Origin: Clarkia xantiana subsp. parviflora
Taxonomy: Eukaryota > Streptophyta > Magnoliopsida > Myrtales > Onagraceae
Length of the DNA stretch: 64,000 nt
Direction of reading: 5' to 3'
Assembly: GCA_036873135.1 (NCBI GenBank)
Contig: JAPTYO010000002.1
Coordinates: forward strand, 22,346,452 to 22,410,451
Part shown: positions 43,118 to 55,063 of the stretch, piece after piece
Layout: the number at the start of each line of letters is the position of its first letter
How positions within the stretch are numbered: position 1 is the stretch's first letter
The notes under the pieces: model-generated
Databases searched by the model: none
What the model was told of the DNA's origin: nothing
The model's input: only the letters and a program-made list of their open reading frames with translations
Made by a program: the position numbers and the translations under genes

Positions 43118-45230
43118 TTAAGAAGGCTGGCTCAGTCCAAACCCCTTAAGAATAGCGAACATCTCCGCTCGTGCATCCGCTCGAACACGCTCTAGTGCCT
43201 CTGCTTGCTCAACCCTGACACGCTCAAGTGCCTCCGCCTGCTTAACTCGTGCGCACTCAAGTGCCTCTGCCTGCTCAACTCGTGCACGCTCAAGTGCCTC
43301 CACCTGCTTAGCTTGTGCACGTGCAAGTGCCTCTGATTGTTCAACAATGGTTGCTTGGTACTCCCTAAACATTGTCTCATAATGCTCGATCCGACCTGAA
43401 CTAGCACTCCCTCCATTTAGATCGGATGTGGTAACTCCCAACCCATATCCTCTTATGCGACCGTATCTATCTACTTCAACCACCTCCTCATTCTCCAAGG
43501 CATCTTCTGTGATTCAGAAATGACAGGTACAGACTTTGTAACAACTAGTTATGATGCTTTCTCCTATGACATAAAACACAACAACACATAAATCTATATT
43601 TAGGCATTTTGATCTATATTACTCATTTTCTAGCAAAGCATTTAGGTTACCATCATTTGTCGTGTGGCCTCATTCACAAACTCCCCATTAACACCTTTAT
43701 GTTGGTAACCAAAAGCTTCCATTTTTTATGGTGACCTATTATGCTTTAGGTCTTGTAACAACATAAACCAAGGTAAAACCAATCAATAAGTGATTCTGAT
43801 TAAAGGATAAACGTTAACTGATGATAGTTTCTACAAAAATTCTAAGATGTCTTACAAACTGATGTCGTCGCTGAGCAAAGCTGGTCGAACCCGATGCGTG
43901 CAATGTAGTCACATTACTCTTAGCTCGTCTCCCTAACTCAGAGGCTTTCTACAATAAGAAACCTTGATCAGAAACAGTGAAACAAACACAGTATTGAGTT
44001 AAATTATGCAGAAAGCTAACAAAAGAATACATTGAACAAGAACACAAAGGAGTTCCACCTGCAACAGTTAAGTGGATCGAATACGGAACAAATGAATTAT
44101 TGAGAAGTCGGGAACTGAAAATTGATAGTCCAAATTCAAAATTTGGGACAAGTTATCACACAGAAGATTCATAAACAAGATAATCAAGACGCTTCTAATC
44201 GAGAGGTCGCATCATGAAATTGTTACCTGACTTGCATATGTATTCCAACGGAGCACCAAATTCTTCCATTGATGAGCATTGACATTTTCAGGAACATTAC
44301 TTATGATTTCCGCCAAGGAATATTGCTCTTTCTTGAAGTATTTCCCTTTTAGTTTGCACTTGTAGTTCTTCCACTTTTGATCCACAGATTGTAGGATAAA
44401 CCTATGAGCTTTTGCAGTGTTTGTGGTGTTCACTATTGTGAAACGTGCATGTCATAATGTCAAAATTATATACTTTCAACTCAATTTCTGAGTAGACTAA
44501 AAGAACCAAGATAATCCAACTCAATTTCTGAGCAGACACGATCCTTGCACATATAATATCCACCAAATGCTCATATATAGGCTACATGTTATTCTCCTTC
44601 GTGTAAAATACGATCCATGCTTCGATCAACATAATTACACTAGTTCAAACATCAAAGCTTCCACTGATGACTAGCCACACACAAAGAAAAAACTGAAATG
44701 CTAACACAGATACCCCTAACATGAAAGCACTCTCCAGATAACTACCAATTTCAACATGAAATAAAGTTGCATAACTATTAAACAAGAGATAAAGCACACA
44801 AGTGTTGGAACTTTCATCACAAATGGTGAAACTTTCATGGCTGTTGACAATAAACGCACAATAAAACACATGTTATTATGTCCAGTTGAGCAGACTATCT
44901 ATAAACACACCAAATGCATATAAAACAAAGTCTAAGGTTCCAATAAGAGACTATTTGGAGATCAAGGAGCATCTACCTTAACCGTTTTCAAGATCTCTTG
45001 TCTTTCATCCACCTGGAATGTCCTCCAATCTTGGTAATGTAAGGGGCATAAATTGTCATTCCGAGCTAAGGTTCCAAGAAAATCAGTTAGAATAGATGCA
45101 CCACTTCCGTCCGGTTGCCCAAAATCATTGAACTCAACTTCTATTCGATGGTGTTTTGGGAGTTCCCAAACATCTTTTGCACATGAAGGCCCCATTGTAC
45201 GACGAACTTGAACTTGGTTCCCTAAAGTTA
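43118..45230 (-). pseudogene. CACTA second gene, Transposase_24 (Ptta/En/Spm) type
   Basis: Minus-strand blocks in order: about 44977-45230 (MGPSCAKDVWELPKHHRIEV, GASILTDFLGTLARNDNLCP), 44227-44420 (FILQSVDQKWKNYKCKLK, NAHQWKNLVLRWNTY), about 43860-43945 (KASELGRRAKSNVTTLHASG), about 43640-43740 (FGYQHKGVNGEFVNEATRQ), and 43118-43498 with a coiled coil of repeated QAEALERARVE (about residues 55-110). This is the usual build of the second protein of plant CACTA elements, thought to bind subterminal repeats. I could not make every splice phase agree and the 43700 block has a stop, so I call it decayed, with exon edges approximate. Confidence 0.6.
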
Positions 45231-45700
45231 AAACTAAAACAAACTACATTATTATAGCTTTATTTTTGAAAAGAAAAACTACATTACTATAACTTTGCAA
45301 TAAATAAATAGTGTAGAAATGCTAACCAATTTGAACATTGTTGACACTGTTAGCAGATTCCGTGTCATCTACTTGATCAGTGGGTCCTACATGAGGTGTT
45401 GTAATTTGAACTCTTGGTAACCTTTTTTATATTTTGAATGTCATTCTAATCTTGAGTTGGGTCTGCACTGAGCTGGAAATTTGTACTCAAATACATCTAA
45501 GTCTAGTACATATCTGAACCATAACAAAGTAGGCACGTTCATATCAAACATTTAAGTGTAGTTCATATTTGAACCATAACAAAGTTTATTTCAAATTGTC
45601 TAACAAAATTCTGAAAGGATCAAACGTTTAAGCCTAGTTCAGATCGAACCCTGACAAAACTTGTAGAATCATTTAAATCTACACGCAAATCAACATTAGT
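45231..45700. other. Spacer between the two CACTA genes
   Basis: AT-rich, no clear coding signal. Loose direct repeats of AAGTCTAGTxCATATxTGAACC occur near 45500-45650. Confidence 0.35.
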
Positions 45701-45719
45701 AGGCAAGCATTGTCTATAA

Positions 45720-46740
45720 GTATCATCAACACTCTGTTCTTCTGGTATCGCTCACAAATCGTACACATCTCTTGGATTTTTCATAATAACATGTTGCTAT
45801 CCCTTATTCTTAGGATTATCCACATAAAAGACTTGCTTTGCTTGATGAAAAGACGAAAGGATCATCTTTAAGTGCTGCCCCGGTGTGAATCAACTTGGAG
45901 AAGTTAACAAGAGTAAACCCATTTTTGTCTTGCTTCAGACCTCTAGGAGATTTAACATCAACCCAATCACACCGAAACAAAACAACTTGAAACCTCCCAA
46001 AGTAGTTCAACTCAATTATACTCTTGAGAATGCCATAGTAGTTTGTGTTGTCCGCATCTACCATCAATCCACTATTTTGGGTTTTCCTTAAAGCTTCGAG
46101 ACTTTTGGTATGAAACCGTAATCCATTGATAATAAAACCAGCAAATGTTTGGACAACATTGTTTGGTCCTCGGGCAAGAGCAACTACATCATCAGAAACT
46201 TTTTCTGATAACATTTTTGGAACCTAAACATAGTGATCTCTTTTATTCATTGAATCCCTAACCTGTTTTGAAAGCCAATTAGGAAATTTTTCAATTAACC
46301 ACTTATTTTCAAGGACTTGAGTGGAACGTCCTGCAGCCCGTCGCATAGAATCCAAAAACATCATGAAATAGTAGTATAAACAAAACTCTAATAAAGAAAA
46401 TAAACCACTAAAAAATGCAAGTAAATTTCATAAATGACATGACTTACCGCCGATAAACCTCCAAACTGTTGCTATGAACAAGAACATACCGATGTGCTTG
46501 CTCCAGTGTAGTACGATCAAGAACATCCATCTTAATTTTTCCCAATACGCGACCATTAGTGCGGAACAAATAATTACCAGAACAATCTTGCTCATGATTC
46601 CTATGCAAATGGTTGGAAGTCATTTCCATATTTGGAATATACCTTGAGCAAAAGATAGCATTCTCACTTACTATATAACCCTCAGCTATTGATCCTTCTG
46701 GATGTGCTCTATTGCGTACAAGCTCTTTAAGTTGCATCAA
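45720..46740 (-). pseudogene. TNP2-like transposase, C-terminal exons (DUF4218 end and DUF4216)
   Basis: Minus strand. 46444-46740 reads LKELVRNRAHPEGSIAEGYI...CSRY, the end of the DUF4218 region. 45816-46214 has FAGFIINGLRFHTKSLEA, TNYYGILKSIIELNYFGRF and VVLFRCDWVDVKSPRG, the DUF4216 domain. After it the frame shifts near 45840, and two in-frame stops fall in the following conserved stretch (…AKQVFYVDNP…, …KNPRDVYDL…). Confidence 0.75.
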
Positions 46741-46824
46741 GAAGCTTCAATGGGAATAAATAGGTCATCTCAGTTAAATATATTCAAGATTGCAAGTAAT
46801 GTAATTGAAAATATAAATGGCATC

Positions 46825-47473
46825 TTACCGTTCCATAAAGTACATCCATCGATATTGAACCGGTCCACCAAGCTTTGCTTCACGTGGCAAATGGATTATA
46901 AGATGTACCATTATGGTGAAGAAACCAGGTGGGAAAAATTTCTCCATTTTGCATAAAGTAAGTGCAACCTCTGATTCCAAGTTATCTAACTCAGCTGGAT
47001 CAAGCACCTTGGCGCACAACTTCTTAAAGAATGTTGAAAGCTCTGAAATGAGTGCAAGAATGGTCTTGGTGGCTACGCCTCTTAATACAATTGGAAGTAT
47101 ATCTTGCATCAGGATATGACAATCATGACTCTTAAGATTAATTAAATTCCGCTCTTTCAAGTTGACACATCTTGATATGTTCGAGGCATATCCATCAGGC
47201 ACTTTCAAACCCTTCAAAATAGTTAAGCACATATCTTTCTCCTTGGGAGTTAAATTGTAGCATGCTAATGGGTAATAATTTGGACGATCCTCGTACAGAT
47301 GAAGTTCAGGTCTTATACCCATCTCTCTTAGGTCACGACGTGCTTGAATATTATCCTTGCTTTTCTTATCTTGATACAACAAAGTTCCAATCAAATTGTC
47401 AAACACATTTTTCTCAATGTGCATTACATCCAAATTATGACGAAGAAGATTGTATTCCCAATAAGGCAAGTCA
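46825..47473 (-). pseudogene. TNP2-like transposase, central part after the MITE
   Basis: Minus strand: FFDLPYWEYNLLRHNLDVMH then IEKNVFDNLIGTLL, the hallmark of plant TNP2, followed by the DUF4218 region (AELDNLESEVALTLCKMEKF FPPGFFTIMVHL, EAKLGGPVQYRWMYFMER). The frame is open for over 200 codons. Its upstream neighbour is separated by the 840-bp MITE insertion. Confidence 0.85.
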
Positions 47474-47482
47474 AAAAATATA

Positions 47483-48322
47483 GGGTTAAATGTACTTTTC
47501 ATACCACATGTTTGGCCGAATGTGGCTTTTAGTACCGGATGTTTGGTTTTGTATACTTTTGGTACCAAACGTTTAAAAAAATGTGGCTTTTGGTACATCC
47601 GTTAGTTGGCCGTTAGTTTTTTCCATTAAGTGACATGTGCAAGTCACGTGACCGACCCTAAACTTTCGATTTTGTTCAATTTAGTCCCTCAAATATATTC
47701 ACAACTTTTAATTTAGTCTCAAAAATTCAAAATCAATTCCAATTGAATCATCGAACCCAATTGACCTAGTCGGACCTAGACTAGGGCTAGGTCCGAACCT
47801 GGGTTGGGGTCGCCAGACCCAGCCGACCTTGACCCAGGGTCAGACCTAGCCCTAGGCTAGGTCCAGCTAGGTCTATTGGGACCTAGCCCAAATTCGACCC
47901 AAATTGGGCTAGGTCCCAATTGACCTAGCCGGACCTAGCCTAGGGCTAGGTCCGACCCTGGGTCAGGGTTGGCTGGGTCCAAGTACCCCGAACCAGGGTC
48001 GGAACCTAGCCCTAGGCTAGGTCCGGCTAGGTCAATTGGGTTCAATGGTTAAATTGGAATTGATTTTGAAGTTTTGGGACTAAATTAAACAAATTAAAAG
48101 TTGGAAATATATTTGAGGGACTAAATTGAATAAAATCGAAGGTTTAGGGTCGGTCACGTGACTTGCACATGTCATTTAACGGAAAAAACTAACGGCCAAC
48201 TAACATATGTACCAAAAACCACATTTTTTCAAACGTTTGGTACAAAAAGTATACAAAACCAAACATCCGGTACTAAAAACCACATTCGGCCAAACATGTG
48301 GTATGAAAAGTACATTTAACCC
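47483..48322. mobile_element. 840-bp MULE-type MITE inside the TNP2 gene
   Basis: A perfect 9-bp target duplication AAAAATATA lies at 47474-47482 and 48323-48331. The ends are GGGTTAAATGTAC...GTACATTTAACCC with terminal inverted repeats of over 200 bp, including AGTCACGTGAC. The centre holds many CCTAGCC / GGCTAGG palindromic motifs (47755-48040). No transposase. The 9-bp duplication and GGG ends mark it as Mutator-like. Confidence 0.92.
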
Positions 48323-48331
48323 AAAAATATA

Positions 48332-49867
48332 CTACACTTCTTCCATACTTGTGCTTGATAGGGTTGAGCCTGAGAGATTCCCGGTATGTCATCTTCTTGA
48401 TGATCCATTTGTTCCGACTCCTCAAAAGTGTAAAGCTCTTCAATTGCATCAGATTGAGTGAATGATGAACTATTAACATCTCTGCCCCTCTTTTTTTGAT
48501 ATATTTGATGATTTATCATATACAAACTTCGTTCCTCCAATTTGACGCAGCACATCAGTACCGGTTGGTGGAGTAGGAGCAAAACCAAGCTCAACTGTAT
48601 TATCAAACTCTTCTTTTTTTATAACGAAAAGGATGATTTGTTTCAAGCCACCGTCGACTTCCTAAGTAGGAAAACTTCTTCCCATGCTTTAGCCAACGAG
48701 AATTAGTTGAAGTTGTGCAACATGGACAAGCAATATGACCCCTCGTACTCCACCCATATAGATTAGAATATGCAGGAAAGTCATTAATTGTCCACATCAA
48801 ACATGCTCGTAGAGAAAACTCTTCACCAGCAAAAGCATCAAATGTTGTAACACCAACCCACAACTGTTTTAACTCATCAATTAATGGTTGCAGATATACA
48901 TCAATATCATTACCAGGTCCTTCCTCACCTGGAATAACCATTGATAGTATAAGAGACGACCGTTTCATGCATGTCCACGGCTCCATATTATATGGGACTA
49001 ATACAACTGACCACGTGCTATGTGTTGTGCTCATTGTCCTGAATGGATTGAAACCATCACTAACTAAGCCTAAACGAACATTCTGAGGATCAGATGCGAA
49101 GTCTTCATAAAGCTTGTCAAATGCTTTCCACGCCTCAGCATCAGCTGGATGACGCAACTTTCCATCTTTTGTGCGACCAATTTCATTCCACCTTATAGAT
49201 AACCAAGATCAAGCTTCCTAATGATCTTCTTAGCATCATAATATGATGAGGGAAGTGACTTGCATTGAGGAAAAACCTCTTTAAGTAATTCAAGAATCAA
49301 TGTAAGTAACTTAGACGATGAACCCCCTGCTAATGCTTTGATATGGTAAATCCGTATAACAAATGACAAAGTTGTGAAGTTTGTACAACCCGGGAAAAGA
49401 GGATCATCTGAATCACCTAAAAGATCATTTAACAAACTTCCTTCACTGACATTCTCCCTAACAAAATATTTATCATTTTCATAAGTATCCTCCCCCGTGT
49501 TTATTCTAGATGTAAAGTCTTCAGTGTGTGAAACACTTGATCTTTCCCTTATGATACTAGTCCTTATCTCTTGATAATTTGCTTCTAGGTTCTCAGGTTC
49601 TTGTTCCAGGCCACCTCTCTCCCCATGGAACACCCAAAGTTGTTGGCCATAATTCCATATGAACCCTACACAAATAAGATGTTCCTCCACCAATTCTGGA
49701 GTCTTGGTATACCGGTTGTAGCAATTCTTACACGGACAATAAATATTCCCATTAACCGGAGCTCTCTCAAGGGCAAATTTAATGAAAGCTTTCACACAAT
49801 TTTCATAAGTTGAGCTTGATCTAGATAACATAACCGAGCTTTTATTCATTGCTCTCAAAAAGCACAA
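48332..49867 (-). pseudogene. TNP2-like transposase, N-terminal part
   Basis: Minus strand. 49193-49867 carries the Transpos_assoc domain (YENCVKAFIKFALE, YCPCKNCYNRY, HLICVGFIWNYGQQLWVFHG). 48603-49157 carries Transposase_21 (NVRLGLVSDGFNPFRTMS, FSLRACLMWTINDFPAYSNL, YGWSTRGHIACPCC). 48332-48606 is the lead-in to the LPYW region. A frame break lies between 49157 and 49193, with loss of the usual CPNDC/CxxC segment, and another near 48603. Confidence 0.82.
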
Positions 49868-50203
49868 TACAATAACTATCAGTGAAAAAAAAAAAAAAAA
49901 AAGACGATGTTGAATATGTTTAATGAATACAGTACATTATAGCATTAACAACTATAATACAACTTGAGTTTCAATATAAGTGCATCAATATCTTCTCTAA
50001 AGGGACTTCTGAAAATAATTTTTGCAATTTGACTATCAGACTCTTCTTGCTATTTAAGTGTAACTCCCAGACTAGACATTTCATACAATCTGCTTACTTT
50101 TAACTATACTCAACAACACAACATAGTATCTTCTTCATCTTTTCTTTTCTGTTATTTTCTTTTCTCTTAGTTGGGAACATACAAATACTTACTTGTGAAC
50201 CAA

Positions 50204-50240
<37 letters not shown>

Positions 50241-51830
50241 GTGCACTCAGATAATATATAAGCTACTGTATACCTAATAGTGTCTAGTACTACTTACTAA
50301 TCTACTACTACTGTTGTTTCACGTTCAACCAAAAACAGAGCACAATAGAAAGTGAAAAATAATTCACATTCAAACTCCCTAATTATTTAAATATTCTATC
50401 ATGTTAAACTAAAAAAAAATTAATTCTTTTTGTTGCTATCCATTCTAACAATGAGCCTAACTATGCGTATAATTAACTGGGTTGTTTAAAACCCAAATTA
50501 GCAACCATGACTTCTAAAACTGCATGACAAGCCAACTACACAAAAGGCCAAGTAGATACCATACTCTTCCTTACTGAAAGATATCGTGATTCTGCAACAA
50601 TCATAATTTCCCAATTCAACTTCTCTTAATATTTCCAAAATTCTAAAAAAATTACCACCCTCTGCTATAACTACTACATAGGTTCACTCCTCAGTAGAGG
50701 TTGTACCCAAACAGCTGGCTAATTATAATGGCACACCCAAGCGCGATCGCCACAATAGACGATACCCAGCTTCTGTTGTTTAACTGATTATCGACGTGAA
50801 ATATTTATGGTCTTACTCTGGCAACTAACTGTGTATATATAACAAAGAGCAGGAAAAGAACCAAGAGAAACAATAAGACCAACTAGCAGTGAGTTTCAGG
50901 GCAGAAAATTTCCTTCCAGGCCTTATCATTGGCTTCATGTGCGGGTTGTTATTGAACTTGGCAAAGCCAACTAGCCAGATCATCAGACAAAAATGAGCTA
51001 TCTTTCAAACATTAGTTATAAAAAATCTGCATAATCAGACATAACTTTTTGCATAATCAGATGTGAATGATCCAAAAAAATCATTGACAGAACATTTATT
51101 TTTCTGCTGTCCATTTTTCATGAATCTAAAAATTTGAATCCTATGCAGCAGGTAACCAATTATACTTGAATCCAGGCAAAGCAGACATCATTGTATATCA
51201 TGAGAGGGCAGGATCCAGTGATCAGTCAATATCCATATGAGATATCAACTAATAATGGCTGTAAGTCTCTTCTCTTAGCTCTGTATCTCTAATCATTACT
51301 GCAGTAGCTCAGATATAACAGTTAAATGATTTAATCAGGAGGTACATCATCATTATAGAGCTACTAGCATGAAGAGATAGATTGTCCAATGTCAAGGTCG
51401 TTCGTTTCTACTTAGTTGTGGTTTTTCGATACAAACTCGTTTGAGTTAATATTCCATTAAGTAAACAGAGCTAAATACGCTACAGGAATCAATTACGCTA
51501 CACCAAAAGCAGTTCAAAATAATCGGTTCTATCAGAAAGCGAAATACGTATGACCTAATAAGTGAAAAAAGGTGAATCGCGAGTGAGAAATAGATGAAGA
51601 AAGAAGACCTAGAGTCGCAGTGAAGGTTAATCAGAGTCGTAGCTCTTCAAGCCCGCCCCAGAGTCGCGAATCGGAGTCTCAGCAAGCTAATCGGAGTCAC
51701 CATTCCTTAGTCGCGCGGTGGAGTCGCCAATCGCACCTTTGATTATAGCGAGTTGCACTTTTAGCATTCCAGTGTTATTTTATCGGAGTAAGGGTTTAGT
51801 TATAATTAAATAAAATATTATTTAATAAAA
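49868..51830. other. 5' region of the CACTA element
   Basis: No ORF of note. AT-rich with an (ATT)n microsatellite at about 50200-50236. It probably held the transposase promoter and leader. CACTA promoters usually lie near the subterminal repeats. Confidence 0.4.
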
Positions 51831-51839
51831 ATTAATAGG

Positions 51840-52300
51840 AATATTTAATTATAATTAAGCGTTGCTTAAAACCTGAACATTAGGCAACACTTAATCATAT
51901 GTTGCCTAAACCGAACTTTAAACAACGCTAAAAGCAGCTGTTGTTTAATATTCATGTTAAACCAACGTTTTACAAGACGTTGTTTAAACCTAACCATTAT
52001 ACAACGCACTATTAAAAAACATCGCCTAAACCCTAAAATTTAAACAACGTTAAAAGCAAGCGTCGCTTAATATATATGTTAAGCCAACGTTTGATAAAGC
52101 GTTGTTTAAACCTAATAATTAAGCAACGCACCAGTGAAAACAGTTGCCTAAACCAAATTTTAAACAACTTTAAAAGAAAACGTTGGTTTAATTTTTATGT
52201 TTAGGCAACACTTCCCTAAAGGTTGCCTAAACTCTAGGCGCCAAAAAAGTTTGCGGCGCTTTTAAAAGTGTCGCAAATTTTGCGTCGCTTAAAACCAGTT
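51840..52300. repeat. Right subterminal repeats of the CACTA element
   Basis: Units such as AAGCGTTGTTTAAACCTAA, TTAAACAACGCTAAAAGCA and GTTGCCTAAACC recur at about 55-70 bp spacing in both orientations, matching the motif type at the left end. Confidence 0.8.
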
Positions 52301-52314
52301 TTCTTGTAGTGCCA

Positions 52315-52783
52315 ATACATAGGCCGGCCGAAACATTAGTGAGGGGTAAAGTTGACTTTTGTCCACTTTACTCCTCCTATAAATAAGAGGTGTTAGGGAA
52401 TATTTATGGTTAATCATAATTCCCTCACAAGAGTGTTTTAGAGAGAAAAACCCTCCTCCCACACATCAAGTTCGGCCGCACCATTACCTACACCAAGGGT
52501 GTGCCAAATTGCTTTCGAGCAACTCTCCGAAGATTTGTCCCCGTGTCAAGAATTGATCTGAGGCTTTGCTGTGGAGCTGCACCACGCAGGGCTTCTCTAA
52601 CAAGAACCTCTACGGGTCCCGACCGGAGGATCGAGAACTCCCTTGTTCAAAGGATCTTGGACTACGGTAACTGTTGAGGTATGTGTAACTTTTCCGCTGC
52701 GTAATTTTGATTACATGCACGTACCATGTTTTGTGTTTCCGTAGTGATTACTCCCCGTAATCTATCAGTGGTATCATAGCTTG
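52315..52783 (+). repeat. LTR-like remnant of a Ty1/copia-type element
   Basis: A TATA box CTCCTATAAATAAG at about 52374, a leader with CCTCCTCCCACACATCAAG, and an end ...CCCGTAATCTATCA followed by GTGGTATCATAGCT, close to the initiator-tRNA primer-binding site. The left part is cut by the CACTA element. No coding region follows, so only a remnant is left. Confidence 0.55.
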
Positions 52784-53383
52784 TGTTAGGAGTTCCTGAT
52801 TTTGATAAATTGGTGTTCTTGAAAATATAAATTTTGGACCGAAATTTTTTAAAAGAAAATTTAAAATTTTCGGATTTTTTAAGTATAAGGGTGGTCAGAA
52901 ATTTTCATGATGTTCTTGGTTTATTTGATGTTCATGATCTTCAAGAAAAATGTAATATTTATAAAAATCAAACTTTGGATTGTAGATCTTATTAAAATTT
53001 GATCTTAAAATTTGACCACTAGTTCTTAATTTGGTGTTTGTGCCGAACCCTAAGATGAATTACAAGGTAAAATTTTTAAATTTCTTAGGCACCAAGTTAC
53101 AAGTTTCGGCCGAAGCACCTAGGGATAGTGTTTACCATATTTTAATTTTTAATTAAGGTAACAATATATCTATAATTGGGAACATTAGGATATATTCACA
53201 TTAAAATATATAGAAATATATAACTATCAATATATCTAAATATTTAAATAGGGTTAAAGATATTATTGATAGATTTAGTTACCTAAAAGATTGAGAAAAT
53301 ATATTGTCAGTTATTTGTTTCCCTATTAAAGATATTGACAATAAAAAATATATATATATACATTATATATAGTGCCAAAATTT

Positions 53384-53432
<49 letters not shown>

Positions 53433-53551
53433 ATTGATTTAATCTTAAAGATAGAATCTTAGCAATAAATATATATATATGTTTGTGTGTGTGCCGAAAT
53501 ATATATATATTTTTTAATATTGAAAATTGTTTTAAATAATTAATGTTACTT
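52784..53551. other. AT-rich stretch with CA/TA microsatellites
   Basis: May be leader DNA of the LTR remnant. Contains (CA)n then (TA)n at about 53384-53426 and TA runs near 53350 and 53475. No gene. Confidence 0.45.
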
Positions 53552-53744
53552 TTTTTTTTAGTTTCACGCGGGGTGGTCTTAGGGGGGCCCTCATCAGGAG
53601 GGCATCACACGTAGCATGTTTACTCCACACCTAGATTAATCCTCACTCGCACCGGGTCAGCCCGTAAGGGATAAAGTGTTGGCCATGAACAATTTTCCAT
53701 TTCCATGGTCATTAGCGGGGATTGAACCTCTGACCCCTGGTTAA
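53552..53744 (-). mobile_element. tRNA-derived SINE, copy 1, 5'-truncated
   Basis: Minus strand: contains GAGGTTCAATCCCCGC, a B-box, and ends in an A run. A 13-bp target duplication ATTAATGTTACTT flanks it at 53539-53551 and 53745-53757. It is about 80% like the copy at 57120-57337 and lacks the A-box end. Confidence 0.85.
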
Positions 53745-53757
53745 ATTAATGTTACTT

Positions 53758-54699
53758 GGTGGCTAAGTTTAATATTTTTAATGGATTTAAAATCCTACTT
53801 GGGCCACAAGTAAACATTTCGGCCCAACCTTTAAAATTTTAATTATTGGGCCGGTCCAATATGTTAAACCGGGACGAAATTAAACCGAACCGGATTTTCT
53901 CAATCGGTTTGACCTATTCGGTTCGGGTCGGACTGGGTAATTAAGTGGATCTAACCGAACCGGTTTTGAGTGTTGAACCGAACCCTATTTTCTTGGACCA
54001 GTTCGGGCCGAACCAGATTTTTAAAATGAAAAACAGGACCGAACCGATTCGGATTTTTGCCGAGCCGGACCGAACAGGACTTTCGGACCGGACCAAACCG
54101 GATTTTCTGAACCGGACCTAAACGGACTGAAATTGACTGAACCGAACAATGTTTTCCAAACCGAATTCAAGTCAATTAAAATAGGGAGGTCATGTTTTAA
54201 AATCCAAATGTTTTTGAACCTCAAAATGGACTACACAGTGCTCATAGGGTTGCTAACATTTATGCCTTGTTCGATTGATGGATCTCGGAGATACATGTTT
54301 TTGGGACTGGTATTAAATTGGTGGGCTGAATTGCAATTGTTTATTATTCAATATATATTTATGCATGATTAGAACTGTTGTCTTGACTAAGTCAAGCTAG
54401 CTGGATATTACATGTTGTGAGCGGAGCCCTGGTTAAATATATGGTTTGCGCACTAGAATAGATATCCTGTTGTTGGGTTTGTCTAGAATTAATTGGTTAG
54501 GTCCACTAAGTAATTTAGCCCGTTAGCTATTTTAGGTAGTAAGTTGACTAGGTTATATATATATTGTTAATCGGCATAGATTGATTTAATGACCGATTAT
54601 TATATATATATAGTATGTATAGATAGATAGTCAGGCGGTGATTTGTTTATTGCTATATATATATAGTAAGGCGGTGGCTGTTATATTAATATATGGATT
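53758..54699. other. Region with many CCGAACCGG-type repeats, then TA repeats
   Basis: From about 53830 to 54170, short units of the type ACCGAACCGGATTTT repeat irregularly in both strands. TA runs near 54560, 54600 and 54650. No gene seen. The short ORFs have no family resemblance. Confidence 0.4.
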
Positions 54700-55063
54700 A
54701 GCTTGTGTTGCTGCCATAGGTGTTAGGGCTTCGTGAGATATAAACCGCCAGAGAAGTGCTATAGCTGCCGTGAGAGGAGTGTTAATCAACAAAGTAAAAA
54801 GGCCGTGGGTTTGTGCGAGAGGTTGAGTGAGAGACGAGTGGTGTTAATTTAGAGTATGTGTAATAGGTCTCTACATGTATTGTGAGAGTGAGTACTTTAT
54901 GTGGTCTCGTCTTGTAACCCTCCGGTGTTGATTGTGCTAGTGAAGTGGTGCTCCTCCTTTGCCCGTGGATGTAGGTCGCGTTGACCGAACCACGTTAAAT
55001 CTTGTGTTCTTTATTGCTTTCTTTTAATCCGTTTGTGAGTGTTGAGAGAATCGATCCAAACAG
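54700..55063 (+). repeat. Possible copia LTR 3' part (SIRE/Angela-like)
   Basis: CTTGTAACCCTCCGGTGTTG, CCCGTGGATGTAGGTCGCG and GACCGAACCACGTTAAATC resemble the R-U5 part of plant copia LTRs. No primer-binding site or partner LTR found. Confidence 0.4.

Larger units (their letters stand above)
42493..52311 (-). mobile_element. CACTA (En/Spm) transposon with decayed minus-strand genes
   Basis: The right end TTTTCTTGTAGTG is the inverse of CACTACAAGAAAA. The left end keeps the subterminal repeats but its first bases are degraded (CCTCAACAAGGTTTAAGC), so that edge is approximate. Subterminal GCGTTGCCTA / TAGGCAACGC motifs crowd both ends (42500-42900 and 51840-52300). Inside are TNP2-like and Transposase_24-like genes, both minus strand, so the right end is the 5' end. 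Confidence 0.82.
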
